NCBI GenBank assembly: GCA_002840985.1
Contig: PHDM01000014.1
Span: forward strand, 1 to 40,688
Length of the DNA: 40,688 bases
Source: Bacteroidetes bacterium HGW-Bacteroidetes-17
Lineage (GTDB): Bacteria > Bacteroidota > Bacteroidia > Bacteroidales > GCA-2711565
Reading direction: 5' to 3'
How positions within the stretch are numbered: position 1 is the stretch's first letter; the number at the start of each line of letters is the position of its first letter. Positions 18,362 to 26,367 of this stretch are shown here, piece after piece. The position numbers and the translations under genes are program-made. The notes under the pieces were generated by a model, which was given only the letters and a program-made list of their open reading frames with translations, was not told the DNA's origin and did not search any database.

Positions 18362-20560
18362 TTATTTGGTTTCTTTTTCTGATTTTTCGAAATGAGTATT
18401 ATACCAGTTAATTATTCTGTCCCAATGATCATAAAAATCACTTTCATTACTAGCATTGCCAGCTCCATGACCACCATTATAATAATTTACCCACACCACT
18501 TCTTTGCCTAACCTCCTTAAAGCATAATACAATTCCCGTGAATTAACTGCTGGAACATTCCAATCACCTTCACCAGTGAGAAGAAGATGAGGGGTATTAA
18601 TTCTATCGGCAAACAATACAGCAGATGTGGCTAAATACTTAAGGGGAGCATCCCAAAGGGTTTCTCCAATTCTATCCTGTCCATTTTCTGCGGCAGCATA
18701 ATTTCTCGTACCAATACGAGGGCTATCACCCAGAAAACTAATAATATTTACTTTGCCAGAGATATTAATAGCGGCAGCAAAACGATTAGTTTGGGATATC
18801 AATAAGGAAGTAGCATATCCACCGTAACTTGTTCCGTGCACTCCTAATTTTGTTTCATCAATAAGACCTTGATCGATTAATTTATTTATACCCGCAGTAA
18901 TTCCTTTAATCCAAGCTTCACCGGGATAACCCTTTTCAAGATTAACGGATGGCTTAAATCCGAAAAACCCGGCATTTGAAATTAAGTTCATAGACATACT
19001 ATAACCATTATCGAAAAAAGTTTCATAAATCTCACAAACGAGCGGATATTTCTTTGCAGGATCGTAATTTACCGGATAATACAAAATCCCATTTAACTCA
19101 TTCCCATCAGAGTCCCTATATTTTATGAGTTCACTTTTAGTTAATTTTTTAGTATTAATCCAGGGATTTAGGTCAGTTAATTGTGTGCAACTTCCAAAAT
19201 CACTTACATGTTTAAAGAAATTATCTGGTTGGTTACCATCCGAAAAATTATAAAAAAACTTACTTCCATCTTTGGACATTTTCCATCTTGAGTATAAATT
19301 AGAATCCTTAAATAACTCCTCCATTTTCATATTAACAATATCGTATTTAAACAGCCCTCTATCCCATTTATCCTTCGCAGAATAAGACATAAACCAGTAT
19401 TTTGCATCAGGACTCCAGCTTACAATATTTAACTCTGCATTCTTTTCTTTTTTCTCAGGAAATTCATAAACCATTTTTGTTAGGCTATTCTCTGAATTAA
19501 TAAGCCAATAACCCTTTTTAGAAGAAACAAGAATATTTTTATTATCAGGACTCCACTGTTCAACCGTAAACTTAACTTTCGAAGTATCAGCTTTTATAAT
19601 TTCAGTAGTATCAATTGAAATTCGTTTTGCTTTTTCTTCATAAATATTTCGCATAAAAACCTTCCCGGAATCAGCGTAAGCATATTTCAAATTCTTTTCA
19701 TCCCATCTAAATGATTTAGCAGCCTTATATTTTTTCTCAAGGATCGTTCTCTCTTTACTTGATAGATTCAATTTCACCAATTCAAATTCAGAGCCACCTT
19801 CTCTTTCATACACTGTTTTTATAGGGTAGTTCTGAATAAAAACCAGTTCAGATCCATCTTCCAAAATTCTAATATCACTATAATTACCTTCTTTTGTCAA
19901 GAATTCTACTTTAGCATTTTTAGGATCCACGCATGCCAAAATTTTAAGATTACTATGGATTCTTATAGCATCCCATTTCAAAAAAGGCTGTTTTGAATCA
20001 TAAACAGTAATGGGTCCAATGGTCGCTTCCTTAAAGAGTGAATCAGCTTTTTTAGACCAATTATTTTCGCGTACCGATAAAATGATCGATTCATCATTTT
20101 TATTCCATAATAATTCCGAGCCAGAGGCAATTGGGTATGTATGTTCTGACTTTACTTTTTGTAATCTTCTCTTCTCAATATCATATATGTACAGAACAAA
20201 TAATGGGTCTTCATATTTAATGATTGCAAGCCTGGTTCCATCCGGAGACCACTTTAGATTACCAAAAATTCCTTTTTCCTTAAATGGAGAAATTTGTTCC
20301 TTTGTTTCAGTATTAATAATAACCAGCTCACTATAATTCGGTGAAATATAATTAGCATCACCATATCGCTTATGATCAATATTCAGGCGATCTTTTAATG
20401 TTCTTATAAAACCCGCAGCATAATTTCCATTATCAGTTAAATCGGCCAAACTGTATGACCTAACTAATAAAGCATCTGCTGGAGTGAAAGCAGTGAGTTG
20501 AGCATTAGCAGCTGATGTTATAAATACCAGTAAAATAAATATAAGACCAAGTTTCTTCAT
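18362..20560 (-). CDS. Exported S9 family serine peptidase (prolyl oligopeptidase-like)
   Basis: This 732-residue protein has a signal peptide (residues 1-20, ending ANAQ). A beta-propeller region (about 40-480) shows WD40/Tol-like repeats such as LKWSPDGTRLAII, EQWSPDNKNILV and SWSPDAKYWFM. The C-terminal alpha/beta-hydrolase catalytic domain has the nucleophile motif GTSYGG (Ser near 578), acid TGEGDW (Asp near 666) and His in NGGHG (near 698). All three catalytic residues are in place. Such periplasmic enzymes cleave short peptides. It is upstream of, and probably cotranscribed with, the M20 amidohydrolase. No clear -7 box was found upstream. Substrate preference (prolyl, dipeptidyl or acylaminoacyl) cannot be decided here. 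Confidence 0.93.
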   Translation of the reverse strand: MKKLGLIFILLVFITSAANAQLTAFTPADALLVRSYSLADLTDNGNYAAGFIRTLKDRLNIDHKRYGDANYISPNYSELVIINTETKEQISPFKEKGIFGNLKWSPDGTRLAIIKYEDPLFVLYIYDIEKRRLQKVKSEHTYPIASGSELLWNKNDESIILSVRENNWSKKADSLFKEATIGPITVYDSKQPFLKWDAIRIHSNLKILACVDPKNAKVEFLTKEGNYSDIRILEDGSELVFIQNYPIKTVYEREGGSEFELVKLNLSSKERTILEKKYKAAKSFRWDEKNLKYAYADSGKVFMRNIYEEKAKRISIDTTEIIKADTSKVKFTVEQWSPDNKNILVSSKKGYWLINSENSLTKMVYEFPEKKEKNAELNIVSWSPDAKYWFMSYSAKDKWDRGLFKYDIVNMKMEELFKDSNLYSRWKMSKDGSKFFYNFSDGNQPDNFFKHVSDFGSCTQLTDLNPWINTKKLTKSELIKYRDSDGNELNGILYYPVNYDPAKKYPLVCEIYETFFDNGYSMSMNLISNAGFFGFKPSVNLEKGYPGEAWIKGITAGINKLIDQGLIDETKLGVHGTSYGGYATSLLISQTNRFAAAINISGKVNIISFLGDSPRIGTRNYAAAENGQDRIGETLWDAPLKYLATSAVLFADRINTPHLLLTGEGDWNVPAVNSRELYYALRRLGKEVVWVNYYNGGHGAGNASNESDFYDHWDRIINWYNTHFEKSEKETK

Positions 20561-21049
20561 AGCTAAATTTATTAAGTTTAACCAATAAATTTAACAATAC
20601 TATTCAATTATAATGACTTGTATATACTAATAGTAGTTTATTATGGACAAGCATGCAAAAATTATAGTTCAGTCAAATATTTAAAAATCCGAATTGGCAA
20701 TATCAGTGTATACCATCCCAACAGAAAAAACTACACTTTAAAACTTATTTTCTATTAATAACAATTACGAAAGCTTGCAAAATTATTTTTGATTTTATAT
20801 ATTTAGATTTTTTATAGAAAAAACAGATTTGGAACTTTTCAAATCTCACTATTGTTATTTTTATAGTTTATAGAATAAATCATTGTTCTTCAAACAAAAA
20901 GCCTTGCCTAACTTTAGTTACTTCGAATTTTTAAGGATCTGTTTTATTAATGCATAATATCGTACTCTATAAAGGTGGAGTCCAGAAACCACAAAAAAAC
21001 GGGGCTAAACCGGAATGCCTTAAACCTCGGTAAACCTAAAATCTATATT
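20561..21049. other. Divergent intergenic region with possible leader
   Basis: These 489 bases lie between the minus-strand S9 gene and the plus-strand lipoprotein gene. The region is AT-rich. A more GC-rich stretch from about 20970 to 21036 holds a small hairpin (GTGG...CCAC near 20972-20990) just before the lipoprotein start. An in-frame ATG at 20975 exists but lacks a plausible protein N-terminus. No exact TAnnTTTG box, RNA gene or repeat was recognised. Confidence 0.5.
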
Positions 21050-21706
21050 ATGAGAAATTTTATTCTAATCTTCTTTGTATTTGCCTTTCTAATGGCTTGC
21101 GAAGAGACTGCTATTGATGAAAACTTATCCAATGATCAAGAAATGATCCTAAAATCGGGTAAGAAAATAAGTCAACCATGCACTACCATACAAAGCGGTG
21201 AATTACGCGCTTCAGATGGAAGTATTATAGAGACTGGCTATGATAAATGGGGATATAACTATCAGGCCAGATTGTTTAATGGCACCTATTGTGATGCCTA
21301 TCGGGATGCTCTGTGGTGCCAACCATATAAAGAAGACCACCTTGCAATGAAGTGGAACGATGCATGGCTTTCGAACAAAGATTGCGATGGTGATGGACTA
21401 TTAGATCGACATTTAGGATTTCCAAGCTATATTGGTTCGGGAGCCTGGGTAACCAATCATATGTCGGGTACTTATTTGGATGCCAATGGCAACGAATGTA
21501 ATTGGAACTACTTTGTAAAGATTGTAGCTGTGCCTGCTGATGCCAAATTAACTGCCGGTATATGGTATAATGCCAATGGGACTGAAATAGGACCTTCAAT
21601 TTGGGGTGAATTTGCAATAATACAAGAAGTCAATAATGATCCATGTGCAGGTTCGCATGGTATACAATACCATAGCCCAGACCATGCTGGATTAGGAAAC
21701 TGGTAG
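21050..21706 (+). CDS. Secreted lipoprotein with a DxDxDG calcium-type loop, unrecognised family
   Basis: This predicted lipoprotein has 218 residues, with signal peptide MRNFILIFFVFAFLMAC and lipobox Cys17. The start at 21050 was chosen because it begins this signal peptide; the frame opens at 20975 with an implausible N-terminus. The mature part contains paired cysteines, a tryptophan-rich stretch, and DCDGDGLLDRH, which fits a dockerin/TSP3-like Ca2+-binding loop. SYIGSGAWVTNH and NWNYFVKIVAVP follow. I recall similar secreted proteins of unknown function but cannot name a family. It has no partner genes: it is divergent from the S9 peptidase and convergent with glnS. A calcium-stabilised surface protein is plausible; function unknown. 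Confidence 0.75.
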   Translation: MRNFILIFFVFAFLMACEETAIDENLSNDQEMILKSGKKISQPCTTIQSGELRASDGSIIETGYDKWGYNYQARLFNGTYCDAYRDALWCQPYKEDHLAMKWNDAWLSNKDCDGDGLLDRHLGFPSYIGSGAWVTNHMSGTYLDANGNECNWNYFVKIVAVPADAKLTAGIWYNANGTEIGPSIWGEFAIIQEVNNDPCAGSHGIQYHSPDHAGLGNW

Positions 21707-21722
21707 AAGTTAATTTTGAATT

Positions 21723-21770
21723 ATAAAGACTAATAAGGATTCTATTAAAAGATTTTTTATTAGTCTTTAT
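21723..21770. terminator. Bidirectional terminator between the lipoprotein gene and glnS
   Basis: ATAAAGACTAATAA and TTATTAGTCTTTAT form a perfect 14-bp inverted repeat with a ~20-base loop. The right arm contains the glnS stop codon (21760-21762). It lies 17 bases after the lipoprotein stop. A T run in the loop and AT-rich arms fit intrinsic termination, though the stem is weak in G+C. Confidence 0.6.
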
Positions 21771-23466
21771 TCATTTTGGTCCAAGAGTCTCTTAGACTAA
21801 CCGTTCTGTTAAAAACAAGTTTCTCAGGAGTTGAATCCAAATCAACACAGAAATATCCATTGCGTTCAAATTGGTATTTTGATTCGTGAATGGCATCGTC
21901 TAAAACAGGTTCAACAAAACCATTTATGATTTGAAGTGAGTCAGGATTAAGGTTTGATTTGAAATCCTTATCTTCTTCCACATCGTCCGGGTTTTCATTA
22001 ATGAATAAACGATCGTAAAGCCTAATTTCTGCAGGAATTGCTTGTGAAGCAGATAACCAATGTATTGTTCCTTTTACTTTTCGAGTGAGAGGTATTCCGC
22101 TTCCGCTTTTTGTATCCGGATCGTAAGTACAAAGAATCTCGGTTATTTCACCTTCCGTATTCTTACTAACCTTATTACATTTAATTACATAAGCATATCT
22201 AAGCCTAACTTCATTTCCCGGTGCTAATCTGAAAAATTTACTTGGGGGATTTTCCATAAAATCCGCTCTTTCGATTAGTAACTCACGTGAGAAATACAAT
22301 GTTCTTTTTCCTGCTGACTCATCTTCCGGATTATTGATAGCTTCAAGTTCTTCAACCTGACCTTCAGGATAATTGGTAAGAATAATCTTAATTGGATCTA
22401 AAACCGCCATTACCCGATTAGCCTTCTTATTTAAATCCTCTTTGATGCTATACTCCAGTAAGGCAACATCGATTACGTTATCTCGTTTAGCTACTCCGAT
22501 AATATCAGCAAAATTACGAATGGATTCAGGAGTATAACCCCTTCTTCTTAAACCGGTAATTGTCGGCATACGTGGATCATCCCAACCATGCACCAGGTTT
22601 TCTTCAACCAACTGTAAAAGTTTCCGTTTACTCATTACGGTATAAGTTAAATTCAATCGTGCGAACTCAGTTTGCACAGGTCGATAATCTCCTTCAACAA
22701 TTTGATCCAGATACCAATCGTATAGCGGACGATGAACCTCGAATTCGAGGGTACAAATGGAATTTGTGATTCCTTCTATATAATCCGATTGTCCATGTGC
22801 AAAATCATACATGGGGTAGATGCACCATTTATCTCCTGTTCGGTGGTGGTGAGCTCTTTTAATACGATACATGGCCGGATCGCGTAATTGCATATTGGGG
22901 GAGGCCATGTCAATTTTTGCCCGTAGAATTCTGGCCCCGTCAGGAAACTCGCCATCTTTCATCCGCCGAAACAAATCCAAATTTTCTTCAATACTTCTAT
23001 TTCTGTAAGGGCTTTCAATACCTGGTTTAGAAGGTGTACCTCGTTGCGTGCTCATTTCTTCGGCAGATTGATCATCAACATAAGCTTTCCCCTTCTTAAT
23101 AATTACAACGGCCCATTCATATAATTGATCAAAATAATCAGATGCATAGTATAATCGATCTTCCCAATCGAAACCAAGCCATTTTACATCTCTCATAATC
23201 GAATCCACATACTCTACATCTTCTTTAGCAGGGTTTGTATCATCAAATCGAAGATTGGTCAGTCCATTATATTTTTTTGCCAACCCAAAATTTAAACAAA
23301 TCGATTTCGCATGTCCAATGTGCAAATATCCGTTAGGCTCGGGAGGGAAGCGGGTATGCACCCTTCCTCCGTTTTTACCTTCACTGATATTTTTTTCAAT
23401 CAGTTGTTCAATAAAGTTAAGTGATGTTTTCTTTTTTGATTCGTCTTCGATGTGATTCATATTCAT
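21760..23466 (-). CDS. glnS: Glutaminyl-tRNA synthetase
   Basis: GlnRS of 568 residues charges tRNA-Gln directly. The class I motifs are [16 protein letters not shown] (HIGH) and VMSKRKLL (KMSKS). The GlnRS-specific [10 protein letters not shown] and the two-domain beta-barrel anticodon-binding C-terminus are present. The open frame extends to 23496, but an exact -7 box with a TTG 20 bases upstream ends at 23485. The first 10 codons would therefore be in the promoter. Starts at 23466 (ATG) or 23460 (ATG, two codons later) are both consistent, and no Shine-Dalgarno separates them. The stop codon lies in a hairpin shared with the convergent lipoprotein gene. Confidence 0.96.
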   Translation of the reverse strand: MNMNHIEDESKKKTSLNFIEQLIEKNISEGKNGGRVHTRFPPEPNGYLHIGHAKSICLNFGLAKKYNGLTNLRFDDTNPAKEDVEYVDSIMRDVKWLGFDWEDRLYYASDYFDQLYEWAVVIIKKGKAYVDDQSAEEMSTQRGTPSKPGIESPYRNRSIEENLDLFRRMKDGEFPDGARILRAKIDMASPNMQLRDPAMYRIKRAHHHRTGDKWCIYPMYDFAHGQSDYIEGITNSICTLEFEVHRPLYDWYLDQIVEGDYRPVQTEFARLNLTYTVMSKRKLLQLVEENLVHGWDDPRMPTITGLRRRGYTPESIRNFADIIGVAKRDNVIDVALLEYSIKEDLNKKANRVMAVLDPIKIILTNYPEGQVEELEAINNPEDESAGKRTLYFSRELLIERADFMENPPSKFFRLAPGNEVRLRYAYVIKCNKVSKNTEGEITEILCTYDPDTKSGSGIPLTRKVKGTIHWLSASQAIPAEIRLYDRLFINENPDDVEEDKDFKSNLNPDSLQIINGFVEPVLDDAIHESKYQFERNGYFCVDLDSTPEKLVFNRTVSLRDSWTKMNKD

Positions 23467-23484
23467 TGTTAAAAGCTTAGGCGG

Positions 23485-23515
23485 CAAAAATAGCACTAAA
23501 TCGATATTAATTCAA
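23485..23515 (-). promoter_or_regulatory. glnS promoter (-33 and -7)
   Basis: On the minus strand TTG (23515-23513) is followed after 20 bases by TATTTTTG (23492-23485), an exact TAnnTTTG box. Transcription would start near 23478, leaving a leader of about 12 bases to the ATG at 23466. Confidence 0.7.
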
Positions 23516-23577
23516 CTTCTTTTATGAATTTAAAATTCGGAAAAGACTAAATCTAGTTTATTCATGCCATTGCTCAT

Positions 23578-23606
23578 TATAATATTTCCCAACAAGAAAT
23601 ATTATA
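23578..23606. repeat. AT-rich 11-bp inverted repeat
   Basis: TATAATATTTC and GAAATATTATA form a perfect 11-bp stem with the loop CCAACAA, about 110 bases upstream of the glnS start. No function can be assigned. Confidence 0.6.
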
Positions 23607-23666
23607 GTACAATAATTTGATAAATCGTAACTAATCAGTGTCAAGAATTAGCGGTTGTGGAGATGT

Positions 23667-23757
23667 CTTCTTTGTGATACTAAGTGTCTTCTTAGTGGTT
23701 CTTTGTGACACAGCTATTACACAAAGTTACCCAAAGTAGCTCAAAGAGACACAAAGC
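23667..23757. repeat. CTTTGTG-rich imperfect inverted repeat
   Basis: CTTTGTG-like units recur on the left (TTCTTTGTG at 23668-23676; CTTTGTGAC at 23701-23709). Their complements recur on the right (CACAAAG at 23720-23726 and near 23750-23756). The arms can fold on each other around a short AT loop. This looks like an intergenic repeat of a type I believe is frequent in this phylum, not a gene. Confidence 0.6.
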
Positions 23758-23845
23758 AAAGAAAAATTTCAATCAAATACCTTAATTTTATTGACTTGAT
23801 GTAGACTGATTAATTACTATAAATCTTACATGAAATTAATTTACA

Positions 23846-23887
23846 GAAAAAATCCTGTTCTCTTTTTAAATCAAGAGAACAGGATTT
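23846..23887 (-). terminator. Terminator of the sigma-factor operon
   Basis: AAATCCTGTTCTC (23850-23862) and GAGAACAGGATTT (23875-23887) form a perfect 13-bp stem. On the minus strand it is followed by a T run (23850-23846), as expected for an intrinsic terminator about 60 bases past the stop at 23946. Confidence 0.85.
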
Positions 23888-23945
23888 GCTAAATTTCAAT
23901 TTCAATGAATTGGGGAAGTATCTTATTTCAAAAGATACAGATCCA

Positions 23946-24380
23946 TTAAATCAATAAAAAGATATGTGTTGAAAATGTCTTTTTTAAGATTTTATCCAAA
24001 ACAATTAATGAAAATACAGCCACTAAACTTATAATTATAACCGGTGATACGTGAAAGTCTTTAAATATGGCTTGAAGGTTACTGACAATATTAAAAGAAA
24101 GACTTGGAAGTTGAACATTTTCCATATTCACCTCGCCAAATACACCATTCATAAACGACCAATCAAGGCCGAAAAGCACAAAACTTGCTGCAATAAAACC
24201 AAGCCCGATCAATAACCAATATTTTAAACTTAAAATTGGTTGATTTGCATCCTTGCTGGCCAAATCTAATTTAATACGGTTCATCACCCCTGCTGTAAAG
24301 TCAGCCGATGGTTGATCTAATGAAGCTTTTGTGAGCATCCTCTTTAATAGATCGTCTTTTAAAAAATCCATGTTTGTCAT
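23946..24380 (-). CDS. Small membrane protein, probable partner of the ECF sigma factor
   Basis: This protein of about 144 residues has an N-terminal soluble segment (about 50 residues), a first transmembrane helix (KYWLLIGLGFIAASFVLFG) and a second near the C-terminus (VIIISLVAVFSLIVL). An unusually good Shine-Dalgarno, AAGGAGG, lies 5 bases before the ATG at 24380, which is why I chose it. The ATG at 24395 would overlap the sigma gene by 4 bases (ATGA) and is the alternative. Its position directly behind the ECF sigma gene suggests an anti-sigma or regulatory role. No zinc-binding HxxxCxxC motif of the classic anti-sigma domain is present, so this stays a guess from context. Confidence 0.75.
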   Translation of the reverse strand: MTNMDFLKDDLLKRMLTKASLDQPSADFTAGVMNRIKLDLASKDANQPILSLKYWLLIGLGFIAASFVLFGLDWSFMNGVFGEVNMENVQLPSLSFNIVSNLQAIFKDFHVSPVIIISLVAVFSLIVLDKILKKTFSTHIFLLI

Positions 24381-24391
24381 AATTTCCTCCT

Positions 24392-24961
24392 TCATATCAA
24401 TTCGCCTATCCTGTATTTAAGCATAACGTTAATATGCTCATAAAGTTTCTTCCTGGTGCGGTGAAGCTTAACTTTAACATTTGATACCGATAGGCCGGTA
24501 ATTTCACTTATTTCTTCTACTGTTTGTTCTTCCAAATAAAACATTGTTAATAACAGGTTGTCTTCCTCTGGCACTTTCTTTAAGGCCATTTCAAAATATC
24601 TCTTTTTATCATCAAGGCTTAATCCACCAGTTTCGTCCAAAATTTCGTCAAAGGTATAGTTTTCAATCATATGTTCATCAATAGCCAATACCTCAAGACT
24701 TTTTTTTCGAGTTTTAGAAACAGCCGTATTAAAAGCGATCCTGTAAACCCATGTGGAAAATTTAGCCTCTCTTTTAAAATTACTTAATGATTGAAAGACT
24801 TTTAAAAATACATCTTGCGCAATTTCTTCTGCATCCTCCCTGCTTTTTAAAATTCGGTTCGCGATCGTGAAAACCATTGCTTTGTGCCGATTAATTAATT
24901 CGGCAAAAGCTGCGTTATCACCGTCTAAAACTTTGTCTATATAAAACAGGTCTTTCTCCAT
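24392..24961 (-). CDS. ECF-type RNA polymerase sigma factor
   Basis: This 189-residue sigma-70 family factor of the extracytoplasmic function group directs RNA polymerase to a specific promoter set. Region 2 runs from about residue 15 to 85 (FAELINRHKAMVFTIANRIL, SREDAEEIAQDVFLKVFQ, FSTWVYRIAFNTAV). Region 4, with a helix-turn-helix, lies near 130-180 (QTVEEISEITGLSVSNVKVK). Length is typical. The downstream gene overlaps or closely follows it and encodes a two-helix membrane protein, a common sigma/anti-sigma arrangement. Target promoters are not evident here; a near-match TAACTTTA upstream is only 7 of 8 to the -7 box. Confidence 0.93.
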   Translation of the reverse strand: MEKDLFYIDKVLDGDNAAFAELINRHKAMVFTIANRILKSREDAEEIAQDVFLKVFQSLSNFKREAKFSTWVYRIAFNTAVSKTRKKSLEVLAIDEHMIENYTFDEILDETGGLSLDDKKRYFEMALKKVPEEDNLLLTMFYLEEQTVEEISEITGLSVSNVKVKLHRTRKKLYEHINVMLKYRIGELI

Positions 24962-25185
24962 ATCTGCTAATTTGACGCAATGAATTTTATAAAGTTACAA
25001 AATTTTAAAGCTAACGAATTTGAAATAGCTTTGTTATATGAACCGGTTCATATTATTAAGGTATCATATTAATAATATCTAAATCAATCTGTTTTAAGTA
25101 ACTAATTTTTGAATTCTTGTAACCCAAGAAAATAACTTGCGTCATATGAGTAGAAAACGCATTGTTTAACTAAAAATTTAAAGTC

Positions 25186-25518
25186 ATGAGCGAACAAGTA
25201 GGAGCAGCATTTATTCTCACAGTAATATTCGGGTTTATATTCGCCATCGTTTATCTGGGAATACGAAGAAAAGAAAGAATGGCATTATTAGAAAAAGGGG
25301 TAGATGCCTCATTTTTCATCTCTAAAAAAACAAGTTCAACTACCCTGAAATTCGGGATGTTGTTTGTAGGAGTTGCCATCGGTATTTTATTAGGGAACAT
25401 CCTTGAATATGCCACACCTTTAGACGAAGAAGTAGCCTATTTTTCAATGATCTTCCTTTTCGGTGGGTCAGGATTAATTATCAATTACTTCATTGAGAAG
25501 AAAAACGAAGAAAAGTAG
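25186..25518 (+). CDS. DUF6249-like small membrane protein
   Basis: This 110-residue protein has an N-terminal helix (FILTVIFGFIFAIVYLGI), a cytosolic charged stretch (RRKERMALLEKG), and two further helices (FGMLFVGVAIGILLGNIL and MIFLFGGSGLIINYFI). The layout and the RRKERMALLEKG block match DUF6249-type proteins of Bacteroidota, whose function is unknown. They often sit next to ECF sigma genes, as here (divergent, 224-base gap), so a link to that regulon is possible. It is followed by a strong terminator. Confidence 0.75.
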   Translation: MSEQVGAAFILTVIFGFIFAIVYLGIRRKERMALLEKGVDASFFISKKTSSTTLKFGMLFVGVAIGILLGNILEYATPLDEEVAYFSMIFLFGGSGLIINYFIEKKNEEK

Positions 25519-25540
25519 TGAAACTGCAGAATTAAGTAGG

Positions 25541-25567
25541 AAGGAGGCCTGAAAGCCTCCTTTTTTT
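25541..25567 (+). terminator. Intrinsic terminator after the DUF6249-like gene
   Basis: AAGGAGGC pairs with GCCTCCTT around the loop CTGAAA, and a run of seven T follows (25561-25567). It is 22 bases after the stop. Confidence 0.92.
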
Positions 25568-25600
25568 ATGGCCTAAATCATATAAAATTCACCAAATAAG

Positions 25601-25665
25601 TCAGTCACTTCGAGCCTGTGAAGAGCATTGTAGAGAAAATATAGTTCTCGACAAACTCGAACTGA
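25601..25665. repeat. Imperfect intergenic inverted repeat
   Basis: The left end TCAGTCACTTCGAGCCTGTG and the right end GTTCTCGACAAACTCGAACT(GA) are imperfect complements of each other (TCAGT, TCGAG, TGT and AGA segments pair). It lies between convergent genes and resembles the short palindromic repeats scattered in Bacteroidota genomes. A related half-palindrome occurs at 28573-28594. Confidence 0.5.
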
Positions 25666-25709
25666 CTCTATTAGTATTTTACCTTCATTATAAACTATTT
25701 CTATTGCAA

Positions 25710-26276
25710 TTACATAGGGGGAAATTCATGAATGACGGTGTAAATCGGGCCCGCGCGCTCTAATACACTTTCATAAAGATATATTTTGCTTACCATAACT
25801 GTTTGAAATTTTAAATCCCGACATTTTTGCAAATTTTCTTGAAATAATTTTCTATTATTTATTTGTTTTATCCTGCCCAAGGTTAAATGTGGTACAAAAT
25901 TCTGTCGATCATTAAAATATCCGATCTTTTCAAGATTTGTAGTAATATCTTTTTTCATTTCTTTCAGCCTGTCATTATTTGAAATTCCCGCCCATATTAA
26001 CTTTGGATGATAACTACTTCCGAAAATTCCTATTTTTTCAATCTTGAATTCAAATTCGGGCCATGGATTTAAAACCTCCTCTAAACTTAATATAATGGAA
26101 TTGATTTTTTCAACAGGTGTTTCTCCAAAAAACTTCAGGGTAAGGTGTAGGTTATTTGAACTTACCCATTTAATACTTTCATGCTTTAAAACATTTTTCA
26201 ATTGCTCTAGTGAACTGATAAAATCAGTTTGAGGGTGAATTTCAATTGCCAGAAATATGCGCTTTGATTTTAGCAT
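25710..26276 (-). CDS. thpR: RNA 2',3'-cyclic phosphodiesterase (2H superfamily)
   Basis: ThpR/LigT protein of 188 residues. It opens 2',3'-cyclic phosphates on RNA ends, and in vitro relatives ligate tRNA halves. Both catalytic HxTx motifs of the 2H superfamily are present: HLTLKFFGE near residue 45 and HLTLGRIK near residue 130. The N-terminus KRIFLAIEI is the typical first strand. The start ATG is clear. It is divergent from the DUF4405 gene and convergent with the DUF6249-like gene; no partner is adjacent. Confidence 0.94.
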   Translation of the reverse strand: MLKSKRIFLAIEIHPQTDFISSLEQLKNVLKHESIKWVSSNNLHLTLKFFGETPVEKINSIILSLEEVLNPWPEFEFKIEKIGIFGSSYHPKLIWAGISNNDRLKEMKKDITTNLEKIGYFNDRQNFVPHLTLGRIKQINNRKLFQENLQKCRDLKFQTVMVSKIYLYESVLERAGPIYTVIHEFPPM

Positions 26277-26315
26277 CTTTTAACACATTTAACATGTTGC
26301 ATATTTTAATATTTG

Positions 26316-26323
26316 TACTTTTG
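26316..26323 (+). promoter_or_regulatory. Promoter of the DUF4405 gene (-7 box)
   Basis: TACTTTTG matches TAnnTTTG. A TTG at 26297-26299 lies 16 bases upstream, slightly short of the usual spacing. The ATG is 44 bases downstream of the box. Confidence 0.55.
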
Positions 26324-26367
26324 CAAAAAAATTTACATCTAACTTTTTACCTTACAAAAATACAACA

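Larger units (their letters stand above)
23467..23945. other. Intergenic region with promoter, repeats and terminator
   Basis: This 479-base gap holds, from left to right on the minus strand, the glnS promoter, an 11-bp AT-rich hairpin (23578-23606), a CTTTGTG-rich imperfect inverted repeat (23667-23757), and the terminator of the sigma-factor operon (23846-23887). No short protein gene is convincing. Confidence 0.6.

Noticed and set aside
20975-21049. Extended N-terminus of the Ca-loop lipoprotein.
   Set aside because: It lacks a signal, runs through a hairpin, and places the lipoprotein signal peptide internally; the ATG at 21050 fits much better.
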